A stretch of DNA of 64,000 nt from Sporolactobacillus vineae DSM 21990 = SL153 (GCF_000377985.1 NZ_KB899045.1:1-64000); one strand, 5' to 3'; shown: positions 17,594 to 28,215, numbered from the stretch's first letter. The notes: a model not told the origin generated them from the sequence alone. A program made the numbers and translations.

Positions 17594-18039
17594 CTCTATC
17601 CCTCCAGTGTGTCTATATCTCATATCCTTGCCTTGTTACAAATATAGTTTAGCGCATTTATCGGCTTTAATGTACGATATCCAGTGATAGACACATAATG
17701 TTCATAAAGGCTGCGCTGTCATTGCTCCATATTTCACAGACTGGCAAACAACAGTTGATTTTTAAAAAGGTCTAAAGCTCAGAAGGGTCAGGCTCCGGTA
17801 TCTTTGTTGCTGCCGGACATGGAGAAACTCATTCTGCAGGCCTGTCCGGAGCGGGTGAATGGGCGGTTAAAAGGGCACACGATATCCCACTTTCTTCTAT
17901 AATATATTGTTCTCTTTTTCACATGAAAATTTTTTTGAAAAATCCGGGCAGAACGCTTGAACATCGATTCTTAGTGGTTTAAACTTCTGATTCTGAAGAC
18001 AAGGTTAAGACACATTATTCAGGAGGATCAAAGAGAGAA
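17594..18039. other. Divergent intergenic region pflB / DUF1861 gene
   Basis: About 445 bp without a gene. On the minus strand TTAAAG (17665-17670) and TATATT (17641-17646), 18 bp apart, are a weak candidate pflB promoter. The middle (about 17790-17860) is GC-richer and can fold (CTCCGG with CCGG/GGAG), but I cannot assign an RNA family. The right part holds the promoter of the next gene. Confidence 0.4.
17957..17985 (+). promoter_or_regulatory. Sigma-A promoter of the DUF1861 gene
   Basis: TTGAAC (17957-17962) and TAAACT (17980-17985) with a 17-bp spacer, 55 bp before the start codon. Confidence 0.6.
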
Positions 18040-19002
18040 ATGACTGTTCAGCTGGCAGATTGCCGAAGATTGCTGAAGGCGTACGAGGCCCATCGTCCAT
18101 CGATTCATGACGTGGAGAAACTGAAGTTCACCGGGGTTGGGGGTAAGGATGTCTACAATATTACGGCGGTGTTTTCAGATGGCGGGAAAGAACTGATTGC
18201 CGGCCGTGTGGAATCACGTGACAATGAACAGTCTGAAGTGGCTTTTTTTGAAAGGCACGGGGACTGCTGGCAATTGCTGAAAGACCTGCCGACTTTTTCA
18301 CTGCAGGATCCGTTTGTGACCCGAGTCGACGGACTGCTGGTTTTCGGCGGCGTCGAAGTTTTCACTGATCATCAGGGACGGACCCTATGGCGGACGGTTC
18401 TCTATAAGGGGAAAAATGTGAAATCGCTGGTTCCGTTCTTCCGGGGGCCGGATGGGATGAAGGACCTGCGTCTGAGCCAGTTACGCAGTGGAGAGATTCT
18501 GGTGCTTACCCGTCCTCAGGGTAAAAAGGGCGGACGCGGGAAGATCGGCTTCCTGCTGCTCTCATCGCTGTCTGAACTGACGGTGAAGAAAATTGAGGAT
18601 GCGCCGCTGATCGATGAACATTTTACCGGTGACGACTGGGGCGGTGCCAATGAGATTCATCAGCTGGAGAATGGAAAGGTCGGCGTGCTGGGTCATGTCG
18701 CCCGGTTCGATAAGACGGGGAAGCGCCACTATTATTCGATGGTCTTCATGCTGGATCCGCAGACCGGTCACCATTCGCCGCTCGAAATCATTGCGACACG
18801 CCGCGACTTTATCGACGGCCCGGCCAAACGTGAGGATTTAAAGGACATCGTGTTCAGCGGTGGTGCAATTCGTAAAGATGCAAAGCTGATTTTGTATGCA
18901 GGAACAAGTGACACCGAGGCGCAGCGCATTGTGCTGAATGACCCGTTTGAAAAATATGAGCGTGAAGATGAACCGGTTGCTGTCGGCGACGGTGAGTTTT
19001 AA
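18040..19002 (+). CDS. DUF1861 family protein, glycosidase-like beta-propeller
   Basis: A 320-aa protein without signal peptide or membrane segment. The sequence resembles the DUF1861 family, whose fold is related to the five-bladed propellers of GH43/GH130. Supporting motifs are GKDVYNITAVF near the start, RLSQLRSGEILVLTRPQG, and DDWGGANEIHQLENGKVGVLGH, where the paired acids could be catalytic-like. The biochemical role is not known to me. AGGAGGATC precedes the ATG. It is monocistronic, with its own promoter and terminator. Confidence 0.7.
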   Translation: MTVQLADCRRLLKAYEAHRPSIHDVEKLKFTGVGGKDVYNITAVFSDGGKELIAGRVESRDNEQSEVAFFERHGDCWQLLKDLPTFSLQDPFVTRVDGLLVFGGVEVFTDHQGRTLWRTVLYKGKNVKSLVPFFRGPDGMKDLRLSQLRSGEILVLTRPQGKKGGRGKIGFLLLSSLSELTVKKIEDAPLIDEHFTGDDWGGANEIHQLENGKVGVLGHVARFDKTGKRHYYSMVFMLDPQTGHHSPLEIIATRRDFIDGPAKREDLKDIVFSGGAIRKDAKLILYAGTSDTEAQRIVLNDPFEKYEREDEPVAVGDGEF

Positions 19003-19038
19003 TAATGCCGCACACAATTAAATGAACGAGGATATAGG

Positions 19039-19078
19039 AAGGGAAACACCGGCCGGAAGCCGGGCGTTTCCCTTTTGC
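19039..19078 (+). terminator. Terminator after the DUF1861 gene
   Basis: Stem AAGGGAAAC/GTTTCCCTT (19039-19047 with 19066-19074) with a GC-rich inner part, followed by TTGCTTTTATTATTT. Confidence 0.8.
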
Positions 19079-19178
19079 TTTTATTATTTGGAAAAATCAG
19101 GAGAACGGAGATAAAGTGAGTATTCAATCATGATATAATCGGACTGTATCAATGAACTTAGGAAGAGAGGATCTGTCC

Positions 19179-20822
19179 ATGTATTGCAGGTATTGTGGCA
19201 CGAAAAATCCGGATCACGCTAAATTCTGTTTGCGGTGCGGAAAGCCTTTATTGCCGGCTGACGTCCGGACATCCGGGAGGACGGAAGAGGCAAATCCGGT
19301 TGAAAAGAATCCGGTATCCGGCAGTGAACCGGGCGGCAACAGGGAACGAGAAGGAAATGAAGGACATACGGAGGACGAAGCGTACATTCCCGGCATTCCC
19401 TCCGAATACGTCAGTCCGGCAGCCCCCGCTCCGGCAGAGGACGGGACTGAAGCGGCAAACCGAAGCACTGCGATGTCGGGCAAGCAGCCCTTTTACAGGA
19501 AAAAAAGATATATGATTCCGCTGGTTATCGTGCTGGTGCTGCTTGTGGCGGCATACTTTTCCGGGAAATATATGACGTCACCGGTTCGCACAGTGGACGC
19601 ATTCGAGCAGGCGGTCCGCGATCAGAATACCGGAGTATTGAAATCGCTGATCCTGCCCAGTGAACATACGCATGTGAATGACGCCCAGATTAAAGCGATG
19701 CTGGCTTTATTCAAGAGTCACCCGGGGATCTATTCACAGGTTGTCAGCGATCTGGCCGCATCGGCGCATCATCCAGATCGTACAGCGCTCAGTCATGCAT
19801 TATATTACCTTCAGAAAGACGGTAAGAAATATCTGGTTTTTGATAACTATAAGATCGGCACGACGCCGATCCAGGCGAAAATTTTGACCAACCTGAAAGG
19901 GATGTCCGTCGGGATTAAAGGTGTCGGCCGGGCCCAAACGGCAGCCCAGGCGGATGATCAGTCGCCGCAGTCGCTGACTGTCGGTCCCGTGATCCCCGGT
20001 GAATATGGCTTCTATGGGGATTCGGACAAATTGAGTACGGCAAAAACGGCGGATCTGACCCGCTCGGGGAAAACCATTGATTTTTCCGGAGTGTACCTGA
20101 CGATTCAAAGCAATCTCAATGGTGCTGAGTTATATGTGGATAATAAAGATACCGGCGAAACCGTTTCGGCGGCAAAAACCTACGGGCCTTTCAAGAAGAG
20201 CGAAACGCCGGTGTTCTATGCCAAATATACAGTTGGCGGAAAATCCATAAAGACGAATTCGGTCACAATTGTTCGTGACAGTGCCATGGACAGTGGCGAC
20301 GGAAACCGCATCACCCTGAGTGAAGCCGAAAGCAGCGGCATCGATCTCGAATTCGACAACGTCGATCCTTCGAGTGATTTCTACGCGCTTGACGGCAATG
20401 ATGAACAGTCGAACAGCCAGAACCTTAATGGTTATTTCCAGGGATTTTACGACGCGCTTTCTTCAGCCGTGTCGGACGACATGCCTGACGATTTTAAAAC
20501 CTATTTTGTCAACGGATCAAGTTATCAGAAGGCTCAGCTGCAATCCGCGAAGAAGTTCTATGATCAGGGTATCACCGAGTCGATTCAGGATTTCACCGTC
20601 GATCATGTGAAGAAGATCGGCGACGGTTTATACGCAGCGACAACGGATGAGAGCTGGAGCGAATCGATCACAGACCCGGATACAGGTGATTCGAAGGATA
20701 AGGACTTCAGTTATACCAATACTTATCAGCTGCAGGAAACGGCACCGGGCGAGCTGAAAATTGTCGGTCAGAAAATCAGTCATCGACAGGATTCCGACGC
20801 ATCGTCTGACAGTTCATATTAA
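19179..20822 (+). CDS. Zinc-ribbon, single-pass membrane protein of TcaA/YvbJ type
   Basis: A 547-aa protein with an N-terminal zinc ribbon (CRYCGTKNPDHAKFCLRCG), a hydrophilic linker rich in Glu and Pro, one membrane segment (MIPLVIVLVLLVAAYFSGKY, about residues 110-130) and a large extracellular part. The arrangement matches YvbJ/TcaA proteins linked to envelope stress or glycopeptide sensitivity. The start was set at ATG 19179, after GAGAGGA, giving MYCRYCG as the family does; the frame opens 9 codons earlier. A TATAAT at 19134-19139 may be the -10. Function is not otherwise visible. Confidence 0.78.
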   Translation: MYCRYCGTKNPDHAKFCLRCGKPLLPADVRTSGRTEEANPVEKNPVSGSEPGGNREREGNEGHTEDEAYIPGIPSEYVSPAAPAPAEDGTEAANRSTAMSGKQPFYRKKRYMIPLVIVLVLLVAAYFSGKYMTSPVRTVDAFEQAVRDQNTGVLKSLILPSEHTHVNDAQIKAMLALFKSHPGIYSQVVSDLAASAHHPDRTALSHALYYLQKDGKKYLVFDNYKIGTTPIQAKILTNLKGMSVGIKGVGRAQTAAQADDQSPQSLTVGPVIPGEYGFYGDSDKLSTAKTADLTRSGKTIDFSGVYLTIQSNLNGAELYVDNKDTGETVSAAKTYGPFKKSETPVFYAKYTVGGKSIKTNSVTIVRDSAMDSGDGNRITLSEAESSGIDLEFDNVDPSSDFYALDGNDEQSNSQNLNGYFQGFYDALSSAVSDDMPDDFKTYFVNGSSYQKAQLQSAKKFYDQGITESIQDFTVDHVKKIGDGLYAATTDESWSESITDPDTGDSKDKDFSYTNTYQLQETAPGELKIVGQKISHRQDSDASSDSSY

Positions 20823-21048
20823 GCTGTTGCCATAAGCAGTTCAGGCCACGGAGATGGCGCATTGACCTGCTGATTCCGGTCGTGCCGATGATGGGCGCGG
20901 AAGGCGAGCAGCAAGTTTTCCGACGGACACTTTTTCATTCGGAAACTTATGGAAAGTCCCCCTGTTTTGCGGTAAACTAGCGAATAGTATACTAGTGTAA
21001 GTGTAATTTTTTATCGGAAATTGACAGTAAAGGAAGAATCATAAGTAA

Positions 21049-21960
21049 ATGAAAAAGTTCCTGCTTGGGGGATTGATCGTTGTCCTCATCGCCGTATCGG
21101 CCGGAGGCGGCTATGTCTGGTGGATGTGGCATTCTGCAACGGCGACGGCGAATCAGATGTATGAGACGAAGGGCGGTACTGGTGACCATCAGACCGTGAA
21201 AGCGACCAAACCGATCAGTCTGCTTCTGTTTGGCGTCGATGAACGAAAAAATGACAGCGGCCGGTCCGACACGATCATCGCAATGACACTTAATCCGAAG
21301 ACCAATACGGTTCAGATGATCTCGATTCCCCGTGATACGCGGACGGAAATCGTCGGCCATGGAACAATTGATAAAATCAATTCCGCCTATGCGTACGGCG
21401 GTGTTCAGATGGCCGAGAATACGGTCAGCAACTTTATTGGCAACATTCCCTTCGATTTTTACATCCAGATTAATATGAAGGGTATGAGCGATCTGGTCAA
21501 TGCGATCGGCGGTGTTGAAGTGGACAACCCGATTGCCTGGACGGATGAGGGCTATTACAAGAAGGGCTATCAATTTAAAAAGGGTAAGATATTCCTGAAA
21601 GACGGTGCGATGGCGATGGGCTTTGCGCGGATGCGCCATCTGGATCCGCAGGGCGATCTTGGCCGCAATAAGCGTCAGCGCATCCTGATCATGGCGATTA
21701 TCAACAAAATGTCCGGCGTTTCCTCGCTGACCCGTTACAACCAGCTTCTGCAGGCGATCGGCAGCAATGTGAAAACAAACATGACTTTTGACGACATGAA
21801 AAATGTGGCGCTGAACTACCGGAACACACGGAAACACACGATCAACTACGAAGTGAATGAATCACCGCAGAAGATCAATGGGGTCGACTATCTGGTCGCC
21901 AGCGACGCCGAGAAGCAGAAAATCCACAAGATGATTCAGAGCCAGCTTGGCCGGCAATAA
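21049..21960 (+). CDS. LytR-CpsA-Psr family protein (first copy)
   Basis: LCP enzymes transfer polyprenyl-linked wall polymers such as teichoic or teichuronic acid to peptidoglycan. The 303-aa protein has an N-terminal anchor (residues 4-24) and the LCP core: LLLFGVDERKNDSGRSDTII, ISIPRDTRTEI, NSAYAYGGVQM, DLVNAIGGVEVDN and ARMRHLDPQGDLGRNKRQR with the conserved arginines. A TATACT sequence 70 bp upstream may be its -10. A second LCP gene lies at 40562-41569. Confidence 0.92.
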   Translation: MKKFLLGGLIVVLIAVSAGGGYVWWMWHSATATANQMYETKGGTGDHQTVKATKPISLLLFGVDERKNDSGRSDTIIAMTLNPKTNTVQMISIPRDTRTEIVGHGTIDKINSAYAYGGVQMAENTVSNFIGNIPFDFYIQINMKGMSDLVNAIGGVEVDNPIAWTDEGYYKKGYQFKKGKIFLKDGAMAMGFARMRHLDPQGDLGRNKRQRILIMAIINKMSGVSSLTRYNQLLQAIGSNVKTNMTFDDMKNVALNYRNTRKHTINYEVNESPQKINGVDYLVASDAEKQKIHKMIQSQLGRQ

Positions 21961-22058
21961 GCGTATTTTACCGGGATCCTGACGGCAGGCGATGCCTGAT
22001 GCACGTGGTCAGGACGGATCCCCTTTCTGTCCGCCCGCGGACGTCTGTGAAAAAGTTA

Positions 22059-22116
22059 AAAAAGGAGTATCCGGGAGTGCCGCAGTGCAGACGGCGCGTT
22101 CCGGATACTCCTTTTT
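22059..22116. terminator. Bidirectional terminator between LCP and chemoreceptor genes
   Basis: A 16-bp stem AAAAAGGAGTATCCGG (22059-22074 with 22101-22116) has A- and T-runs on both sides, so it can serve both convergent genes. Confidence 0.88.
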
Positions 22117-22135
22117 AATAGGGGCGTAGCAGACC

Positions 22136-23503
22136 TTATAATGCCTTACCGTTTCTCAGCCTGAAAGAGGAGACCAGCTGATGCAGCTCATCGGCGACGG
22201 ATGCCAGCGAAGCAGCACTGCCGGCAACTTCTTCGGCAGCTGCAGCCTGCTCTTCAGAAGCTGCGGAAATAGTCTGTGTGGATGAGGACGTTTCATTGGC
22301 AGAAGACTCCATGGCCCGATAGGCCTGTGCTGCTTTGAACGATACTTTTGAGATCGTGTTGACTTCGGTATCGACTTTGGCCATCTTCTCGCTTGTCTCG
22401 GTGACGAACGCTTCGATCTTCCGGAAGGATGCACCGCTGCGGGTAACGGTGGCCATTCCTTCATCGACTTTCGACACACCGGCAGACATCGACTGGGCGA
22501 CCTGACCGGTTTCCGAGCGGATGGCAGCGAGAATGTCGTTGACCTGCCGGGCAGATGTAGCGGATTGATCGGCCAGTTTGCCGATCTCTTCAGCGACGAC
22601 GGAGAATCCTTTTCCTTGTTCACCGGCGCGTGCGGCTTCAATCGACGCATTCAGTGCGAGCAGCCGGGTCTGGTCGGCAATGTCGTTAATGACGCGGATG
22701 ATCTGATTGACGTCCTGCGTCTGCCGGTTCAGGTGATCGATCATCCCGGAGAGTTCGGTAACCGTCTGTTTGATCTCACGCATCTGCCGGGTCGCGTCAC
22801 CCATCGCCTGCTCCCCTGAAAGTGCGGTCCGGACCGATTCTTTGGACGTGGCTTCAAGCGAAAGTGTGTCCATTGTAATCGCGGCCACCGACTGGTTAAT
22901 GCCGTCATTCTCCTTTTTCGCTTCCATGACCCTCTTCAGATCCTCCTCCGTTTCCGTGGCGACCTTTTGCAGTGACCGGGCAATTTCGTCGGTTGTCGCT
23001 TTGTTTTCTTCTGAAGAAGCAGTCAGCTGTTCGGAGGAAGCGGCAACGGTTTCCGATTTGCGGCTGATCGATTCGATCATTTTGCGAAGCGATGCCGCCA
23101 TGGCATTAAGACTCTGCCGCATCCCGGCAAATTCCCTGTTTGTTGCCACGGAGTCGTCCAGTACCTGGGAAAGATCATGATTTTTAATCGCCTCCAGACT
23201 TTTAATAAAATGGTCCATCGGCTGAAGAAATACAGCGCCGCAGACCAGCCAGACGAGAATGGCAAGGACAACGAGTGTGATCAGCACAATCAGTCCGATT
23301 TTCCCGACGAGCAGCCAGGCTGCAGATGCAATATGGGCACTGTTCAGCGGCCCGCTGTCTGCCGCCAGTTTCAGGACATCCGTGCGGACGAAAGCCATGA
23401 TAACCAGATCAGGAATCAGGACAATCGCAAGGACAAAGGGAATAAACAGCGCGCGAATGTGAAACTTCGCGGTGATTTTTGTAACAGATTGAATCCATTT
23501 CAT
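22136..23503 (-). CDS. Methyl-accepting chemotaxis protein with minimal sensor
   Basis: A 455-aa chemoreceptor. Two membrane segments (about 17-37 and 63-92) are separated by only some 30 extracellular residues, so there is no ligand-binding domain of usual size. A HAMP segment ([24 protein letters not shown]) and a long coiled-coil signalling domain follow, with the conserved hairpin tip [37 protein letters not shown]. It may sense through the membrane helices, cytoplasmic cues or a partner. A SigD-like promoter and a cre-like site lie upstream. Confidence 0.93.
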   Translation of the reverse strand: MKWIQSVTKITAKFHIRALFIPFVLAIVLIPDLVIMAFVRTDVLKLAADSGPLNSAHIASAAWLLVGKIGLIVLITLVVLAILVWLVCGAVFLQPMDHFIKSLEAIKNHDLSQVLDDSVATNREFAGMRQSLNAMAASLRKMIESISRKSETVAASSEQLTASSEENKATTDEIARSLQKVATETEEDLKRVMEAKKENDGINQSVAAITMDTLSLEATSKESVRTALSGEQAMGDATRQMREIKQTVTELSGMIDHLNRQTQDVNQIIRVINDIADQTRLLALNASIEAARAGEQGKGFSVVAEEIGKLADQSATSARQVNDILAAIRSETGQVAQSMSAGVSKVDEGMATVTRSGASFRKIEAFVTETSEKMAKVDTEVNTISKVSFKAAQAYRAMESSANETSSSTQTISAASEEQAAAAEEVAGSAASLASVADELHQLVSSFRLRNGKAL

Positions 23504-23559
23504 GTAAAAGCCTCCCGGAGCAGCGAAAAAATTTCTAGGTCGTACCTATCCATATTTCT

Positions 23560-23596
23560 CTATCGACATTTTTTGTCAGATCATAAAGCGTTTACA
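23560..23596 (-). promoter_or_regulatory. SigD-like promoter with cre-like box before the chemoreceptor gene
   Basis: On the minus strand TATG and GTCGATAG are separated by 14 nt, close to the flagellar/chemotaxis sigma consensus TAAA-N15-GCCGATAT. Overlapping its upstream side, TGTAAACGCTTTAT (23583-23596) matches 12 of 14 cre positions. Both are consensus-based guesses. Confidence 0.4.
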
Positions 23597-23677
23597 TTAA
23601 CTTTTTTTGCTGCTTTGCTGGTAAGACGACATCATGATCGTGTAAAATCAGGACATATGAAGGAGTGAACGTCCAAC

Positions 23678-24418
23678 ATGGAGTACGTGATTAAGTTCAT
23701 CTACGGTTTTATGCTGCCGCCCGGATTGTTCGTCACGCTGACTGCAGCCGCCGCAGTGTGGCTGTGGAGGCAGAAGCGGAAAGCAGCCTGTTTCTGCGGC
23801 GCTTTTTCGGTGCTTCTCTACCTCTCATTCCTGCCGCTGACCGGAGCCCTGCTCGTTCATCCGCTGGAAAACAGGTACCAGCCGCCCGCACAGGTAAACG
23901 GTGATGTGATTGTCATGCTCGGTGGCGGCGCCACAGAGGGCACGCCGGATCTAAACGGGACCGGTCAGCTTTCCGGCGATGCAGCGAACCGGCTTCTGAT
24001 GACGTACCGTTTATATCAGAAGACCGGACTGCCGATCATCGCCTCAGGGGGAAAGGTGTATCCGGACAGCGGGCGTGAGGCGGATATTGCCAGGCGGGAG
24101 CTGATTGCTCTCGGTGTACCGAAAGGAAAGGTCATCGCCGAAAATCAGAGCCTGACGACACGCCAGAATGCGGTCAATACGGAAAAGATTCTGAAGCAGC
24201 GCCGCTTTGTCCGGCCGGTGCTGGTCACCTCCGCGTTCCACATGCCGCGCGCTGTTCGAAACTTTCAAAAAGTCGGTGCCCAAGTGATTCCGTACCCGAC
24301 CGATTATCTGGTCAGCAAACGGATCGCCCTTTACCCGGCGCAATTCGTCCCGTCCGATGCCGCAACAGCGGCGACTGCGCTTAAAGAATACGCCGGTCTG
24401 CTGGCAACACTGTTTTAA
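23678..24418 (+). CDS. YdcF/ElyC-like DUF218 membrane protein
   Basis: A 246-aa protein with two N-terminal membrane segments (about 8-30 and 38-58) and a DUF218 domain: DVIVMLGGGATEG, IIASGGKVYPDSGREADIAR, ENQSLTTRQNAVNT and LVTSAFHMPRAVRNFQ. Family members such as ElyC/SanA affect the cell envelope, probably via lipid carriers; the exact reaction is unclear. It stands alone between the chemoreceptor and a transporter gene. Confidence 0.82.
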   Translation: MEYVIKFIYGFMLPPGLFVTLTAAAAVWLWRQKRKAACFCGAFSVLLYLSFLPLTGALLVHPLENRYQPPAQVNGDVIVMLGGGATEGTPDLNGTGQLSGDAANRLLMTYRLYQKTGLPIIASGGKVYPDSGREADIARRELIALGVPKGKVIAENQSLTTRQNAVNTEKILKQRRFVRPVLVTSAFHMPRAVRNFQKVGAQVIPYPTDYLVSKRIALYPAQFVPSDAATAATALKEYAGLLATLF

Positions 24419-24524
24419 AATAAATGATTATTCATTGTCTCTTCCCGTGAAGGGTGATCTATTCTTTCCCGAATGAGTTGAAAGGATAGGCAACTTAAAA
24501 AATGACCGGTGAAAGGGATCCGCG

Positions 24525-25418
24525 ATGCTCATATTTGTTGAAGTGATTCTGCCTGTATTTCTGATCTTTGTCAGCGGGTTTATCCTGCAGCGGGTCTTCC
24601 TGCTCGATATTAAACCGATATCGACACTCGCCGTATATCTGCTCCTTCCGTTCCTCGTGTTCGAAACATTTTATACAGAGCCGCTGGATATGAATTTTTT
24701 CTATATTGCGCTGACGTCTGTACTGATTATGGCCGTGCTGATCGGTGCCGGTGTTGTGCTGTGCCGGCTGCTGCATTACGATAAGAGTGAAACCAATGCA
24801 TTTCTCCTGTCCACTGTTTTTCCCAACAGCGGGAACTACGGCATTCCGATTGTGCTCTTTGCATTCGGCAGACAGGGTGTTGCGTATGCCATGCCGCTGA
24901 TGATCTGTCATGCGATTCTGATGGGCGTTATCGGAATCTACATTGCCGCAAACGGTCGCGGCGGCGTGAAGGTATCGCTGAAGACCGTGCTGAAGCAGCC
25001 GATGAACTATGCGATGATTGCGGCGGTGATTCTGCAGCAGCTGCATATCTCGATCCCGGGTAATTTTCTGAAAAGTATTGAGCTGGTCGGTAATACGGCA
25101 ATCCCGGTCGTCATGATCATTCTCGGCATGCAGCTGGCTAATGTGACCGTGAAACAGATCAACTGGGGGCAGATCGGTCTTGCATCCGTCCTTCGTCTGA
25201 TCATTTCCCCGCTGATTGCTTTAGCCGTCTGCCTGATGCTGCCGGTCGGTCCGCTGCTGAGAAATGTCATTGTTGTCATGGCCGCGATGCCGAGCGCTGC
25301 AAACACGACGCTTTACGCCATTCAGTTCAACGCCCGGCCGCAGTTTGTCTCCAGCTGTACACTGATTACGACACTGCTCAGTGTGGTGACGCTAACGGTT
25401 TTACTTAATTTTGTTTAA
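24525..25418 (+). CDS. AEC family transporter
   Basis: A 297-aa polytopic protein with about ten membrane segments in the auxin efflux carrier fold: FILQRVFLLDIKPISTLAVYLLLP in the first half, VFPNSGNYGIPIV in the central crossing, and the second half repeat ELVGNTAIPVVMIILGMQLA. Bacterial homologues carry malate, malonate or other organic anions; the substrate here is unknown. AAAGGGA precedes the ATG. Confidence 0.88.
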   Translation: MLIFVEVILPVFLIFVSGFILQRVFLLDIKPISTLAVYLLLPFLVFETFYTEPLDMNFFYIALTSVLIMAVLIGAGVVLCRLLHYDKSETNAFLLSTVFPNSGNYGIPIVLFAFGRQGVAYAMPLMICHAILMGVIGIYIAANGRGGVKVSLKTVLKQPMNYAMIAAVILQQLHISIPGNFLKSIELVGNTAIPVVMIILGMQLANVTVKQINWGQIGLASVLRLIISPLIALAVCLMLPVGPLLRNVIVVMAAMPSAANTTLYAIQFNARPQFVSSCTLITTLLSVVTLTVLLNFV

Positions 25419-25524
25419 TTTTTTTCATCTGGCTTGTGCATCTGAGACACCAGGTGTGCACAGACTATGATGATAACATTTACATACCACTGATCAGGAG
25501 CAATGTGAAGAGAGGGGTGAACGT

Positions 25525-26187
25525 ATGATTCAGATTTTGCCATCGATTCTGGCAGCGGATATGGCCAGACTTGCAGAAGAAATTCATGAAGTGGAGCAGG
25601 ATACAGACTTCATTCACGTCGATGTGATGGACGGCCATTTTGTTCCGGAGATCGCGATGGGCGCCCAGGTCGTCGCTGCTGTTAAGCAATCCTGTGATGT
25701 GTCGGTCGATGCGCATCTGATGGTCGAAGAACCGATTCACCTGCTGCCCTCCTTTCTGAACGCAGGAGCGGAGATGATCTCAGTCCATGCCGAAGCCTGC
25801 AGGCACCTGCACCGTGCCGTCCAGATTATCAAGAATGGGGGCGCGAAGGCGGGCGTTGCCTTAAATCCGGCAACACCGGTCACAGCGATTGAACCCATCT
25901 TAAGCGATCTTGACTGCCTGCTGATCATGACTGTGGATCCCGGCTACGGCGGCCAGGTATTTCTGGAAACGATAACGGAGAAGATCCGGAAAGCTCGGCG
26001 ATTGATCGATTCCAGAAATCTGCCGGTTGTGATCGAGGTCGACGGCGGGATCAATGCAGAAACGCTGCCTGTCTGCCGGAAAGCCGGGGCTTCACTGTTT
26101 GTCGCCGGCTCGGCGATCTTCGGCCAGACGAACCGGCATCTGGCGATCGAGACACTGAAGCAGTCGGCACGATCCGTTAATAAATAA
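25525..26187 (+). CDS. rpe: Ribulose-phosphate 3-epimerase
   Basis: It interconverts ribulose 5-phosphate and xylulose 5-phosphate. The 220-aa TIM barrel has ILPSILAADMARL, HVDVMDGHFVPEIAMG (metal His and Asp), DAHLMVEEP, MTVDPGYGGQ and the phosphate loop EVDGGINAET. AGAGGGGTGAACGT precedes the ATG. It is followed 18 bp later by tkt, forming a non-oxidative pentose phosphate pair. Confidence 0.97.
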   Translation: MIQILPSILAADMARLAEEIHEVEQDTDFIHVDVMDGHFVPEIAMGAQVVAAVKQSCDVSVDAHLMVEEPIHLLPSFLNAGAEMISVHAEACRHLHRAVQIIKNGGAKAGVALNPATPVTAIEPILSDLDCLLIMTVDPGYGGQVFLETITEKIRKARRLIDSRNLPVVIEVDGGINAETLPVCRKAGASLFVAGSAIFGQTNRHLAIETLKQSARSVNK

Positions 26188-26205
26188 TAAACCGGAGGGA
26201 CCATC

Positions 26206-28215
26206 ATGAGAAAATCTGTCGATCAGCTTGCTGTTGATACACTCCGGATGCTGTCGCTAGATATGATCAGTCAGGCAAATTCCGGCCATCCCGGTCTGCC
26301 GCTTGGCGCCGCTCCGATGGCCTATACCCTCTGGTCGCGCTGTATGACTTTTAATCCGGACAATCCGCACTGGTTCAACCGCGACCGTTTTGTGCTTTCT
26401 GCAGGGCATGGCTCGGCATTGCTGTACAGTCTGCTGCACGTTTTCGGTTACAGCCTGACGGTGGATGATTTGAAGGCCTTCCGAAAACTCGGGAGCCGAA
26501 CGCCCGGTCATCCGGAATATGGTCTGACACCCGGCGTTGAAGCGATGACCGGCCCGCTCGGTCAGGGCTTCGCTATGGCAACAGGTATGGCGATCACAGA
26601 AGCGCACCTGGCCGGTCAGTTTAACCGGCCCGCCTTTCCGGTCGTCAATCATTTTATCTATGTGCTCTGCGGCGACGGGGACTTGATGGAGGGAATCACT
26701 TCAGAGGCGGCTTCCCTCGCCGGTCATCTGAAGCTGGGCAAACTGATCGTACTGTATGATTCGAACCGAATCACGCTGGATGGCGGCAGCGACCGGTCGT
26801 TCACAGAAAATGTGCAGGATCGGTTCCGGGCTTACGGATGGCAAACCTTAACGGTGGAAGACGGAAATCGTCTGGATGACATTGACGAAGCGCTGCGAAA
26901 AGCGAAAGCGGACAGCCGCCACCCGTCGCTGATCGAAGTGCATACGGTGATCGGTTACGGCGCGCCGGACATTCAAGGAAAGCATACGGCACACGGTGCA
27001 CCACTGAGTGCAGAGGAAATGACATTGACGAAGAAGGGCTACGGCTGGACCCACGAACCCTTTTTCGTGCCGGATCCGGTCTATCGCAGATGTGCTGAGA
27101 GCGGTGCACGCGGACGGGCTGAGGAGGCCGCATGGACTGAACTCTTAAAAGACTTTGCCGCAGTGTATCCGGACGAAAACCGGGCGCTGAACGAAGCAAT
27201 CGAAGGAAAAATACCGGATGGTTACGATGCAGCGCTTCCCGACTATAAAGTCGGTACACAGGCGGCGACACGCAAGCTGTCCGGCGACATTCTGCAGAAT
27301 CTGGGCCGGAGTATTCCGTTCCTGTTCGGCGGATCGGCGGACCTGTTTTCATCGGTGCAGACGTATCTGAAAGGGGAGGGCGACTTTCAGCCGGACAGCT
27401 ATGCCGGGCGCAATATCTGGTTCGGCGTGCGGGAATTCGCCATGGCCGGAATCGTCAACGGCATGACGCTGCACGGCGGCGTCAAAGCCTATGGATCCAC
27501 ATTTTTTGCCTTTTCCGACTACCTCAAACCGGCGCTGCGGGTGGCCGCACTGATGAAAATCCCGTCGATTTTTATCTTCACCCATGACAGCATTGCCGTC
27601 GGAGAAGACGGACCGACGCATCAACCGGTGGAGCAGCTGGCCGGGCTCCGGGCGATGCCCGGTCTTCAGGTCATACGCCCGGCCGATGCGGCCGAGACGC
27701 GGGAGGCGTGGAAACTGGCTGTTGAAAGCACACATCGTCCGACGGTGCTCGTGCTGACCCGCCAGAGTACGACCACGTATGAAGGTGAGGTGTTCGGTGC
27801 CCCGAAAGGCGTAAGACGCGGCGGCTATATTGTATCGGCAGCCGACCCGGCAAAGCCGGAGGCGGGCATCCTGATTGCGACGGGTTCCGAAGTGGGTCTA
27901 GCCATCGAAACGCAGAAGCGGCTCGCTGCGGAACACACCAATGTCCGCGTCGTCAGCCTGCCGTCATTTGATCTGTTTGATGCTCAGGGTCAGGCTTACC
28001 GGAACCATGTACTGCCGCCGGAACTGACGGTGCGTGTCGGTATCGAGATGGCCGCTTCATTCGGTTGGGATCGTTATGTCGGTCCGGACGGCGGTATGGT
28101 CGCCGTCGACCGGTTCGGCGCGTCGGGAAAAGGCACGGACGTGACCGCTGCATACGGCTTTACCCCGGAACATGTCGCTGACGTATTCATGCATTTCCTG
28201 AAAGCGGCAAAATGA
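26206..28215 (+). CDS. tkt: Transketolase
   Basis: A TPP enzyme (669 aa) that moves two-carbon units between sugar phosphates. The TPP site is [32 protein letters not shown] and the PYR-domain part has [14 protein letters not shown] and [34 protein letters not shown] precedes the ATG. Second gene of rpe-tkt, with a terminator after it. Confidence 0.97.
   Translation: MRKSVDQLAVDTLRMLSLDMISQANSGHPGLPLGAAPMAYTLWSRCMTFNPDNPHWFNRDRFVLSAGHGSALLYSLLHVFGYSLTVDDLKAFRKLGSRTPGHPEYGLTPGVEAMTGPLGQGFAMATGMAITEAHLAGQFNRPAFPVVNHFIYVLCGDGDLMEGITSEAASLAGHLKLGKLIVLYDSNRITLDGGSDRSFTENVQDRFRAYGWQTLTVEDGNRLDDIDEALRKAKADSRHPSLIEVHTVIGYGAPDIQGKHTAHGAPLSAEEMTLTKKGYGWTHEPFFVPDPVYRRCAESGARGRAEEAAWTELLKDFAAVYPDENRALNEAIEGKIPDGYDAALPDYKVGTQAATRKLSGDILQNLGRSIPFLFGGSADLFSSVQTYLKGEGDFQPDSYAGRNIWFGVREFAMAGIVNGMTLHGGVKAYGSTFFAFSDYLKPALRVAALMKIPSIFIFTHDSIAVGEDGPTHQPVEQLAGLRAMPGLQVIRPADAAETREAWKLAVESTHRPTVLVLTRQSTTTYEGEVFGAPKGVRRGGYIVSAADPAKPEAGILIATGSEVGLAIETQKRLAAEHTNVRVVSLPSFDLFDAQGQAYRNHVLPPELTVRVGIEMAASFGWDRYVGPDGGMVAVDRFGASGKGTDVTAAYGFTPEHVADVFMHFLKAAK

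Noticed and set aside
17646-17675. SigD promoter of pflB (GCCGATAA on the minus strand)
   Set aside because: The -10-like octamer is present but no TAAA lies 14-16 bp upstream, and pflB is not a motility gene.
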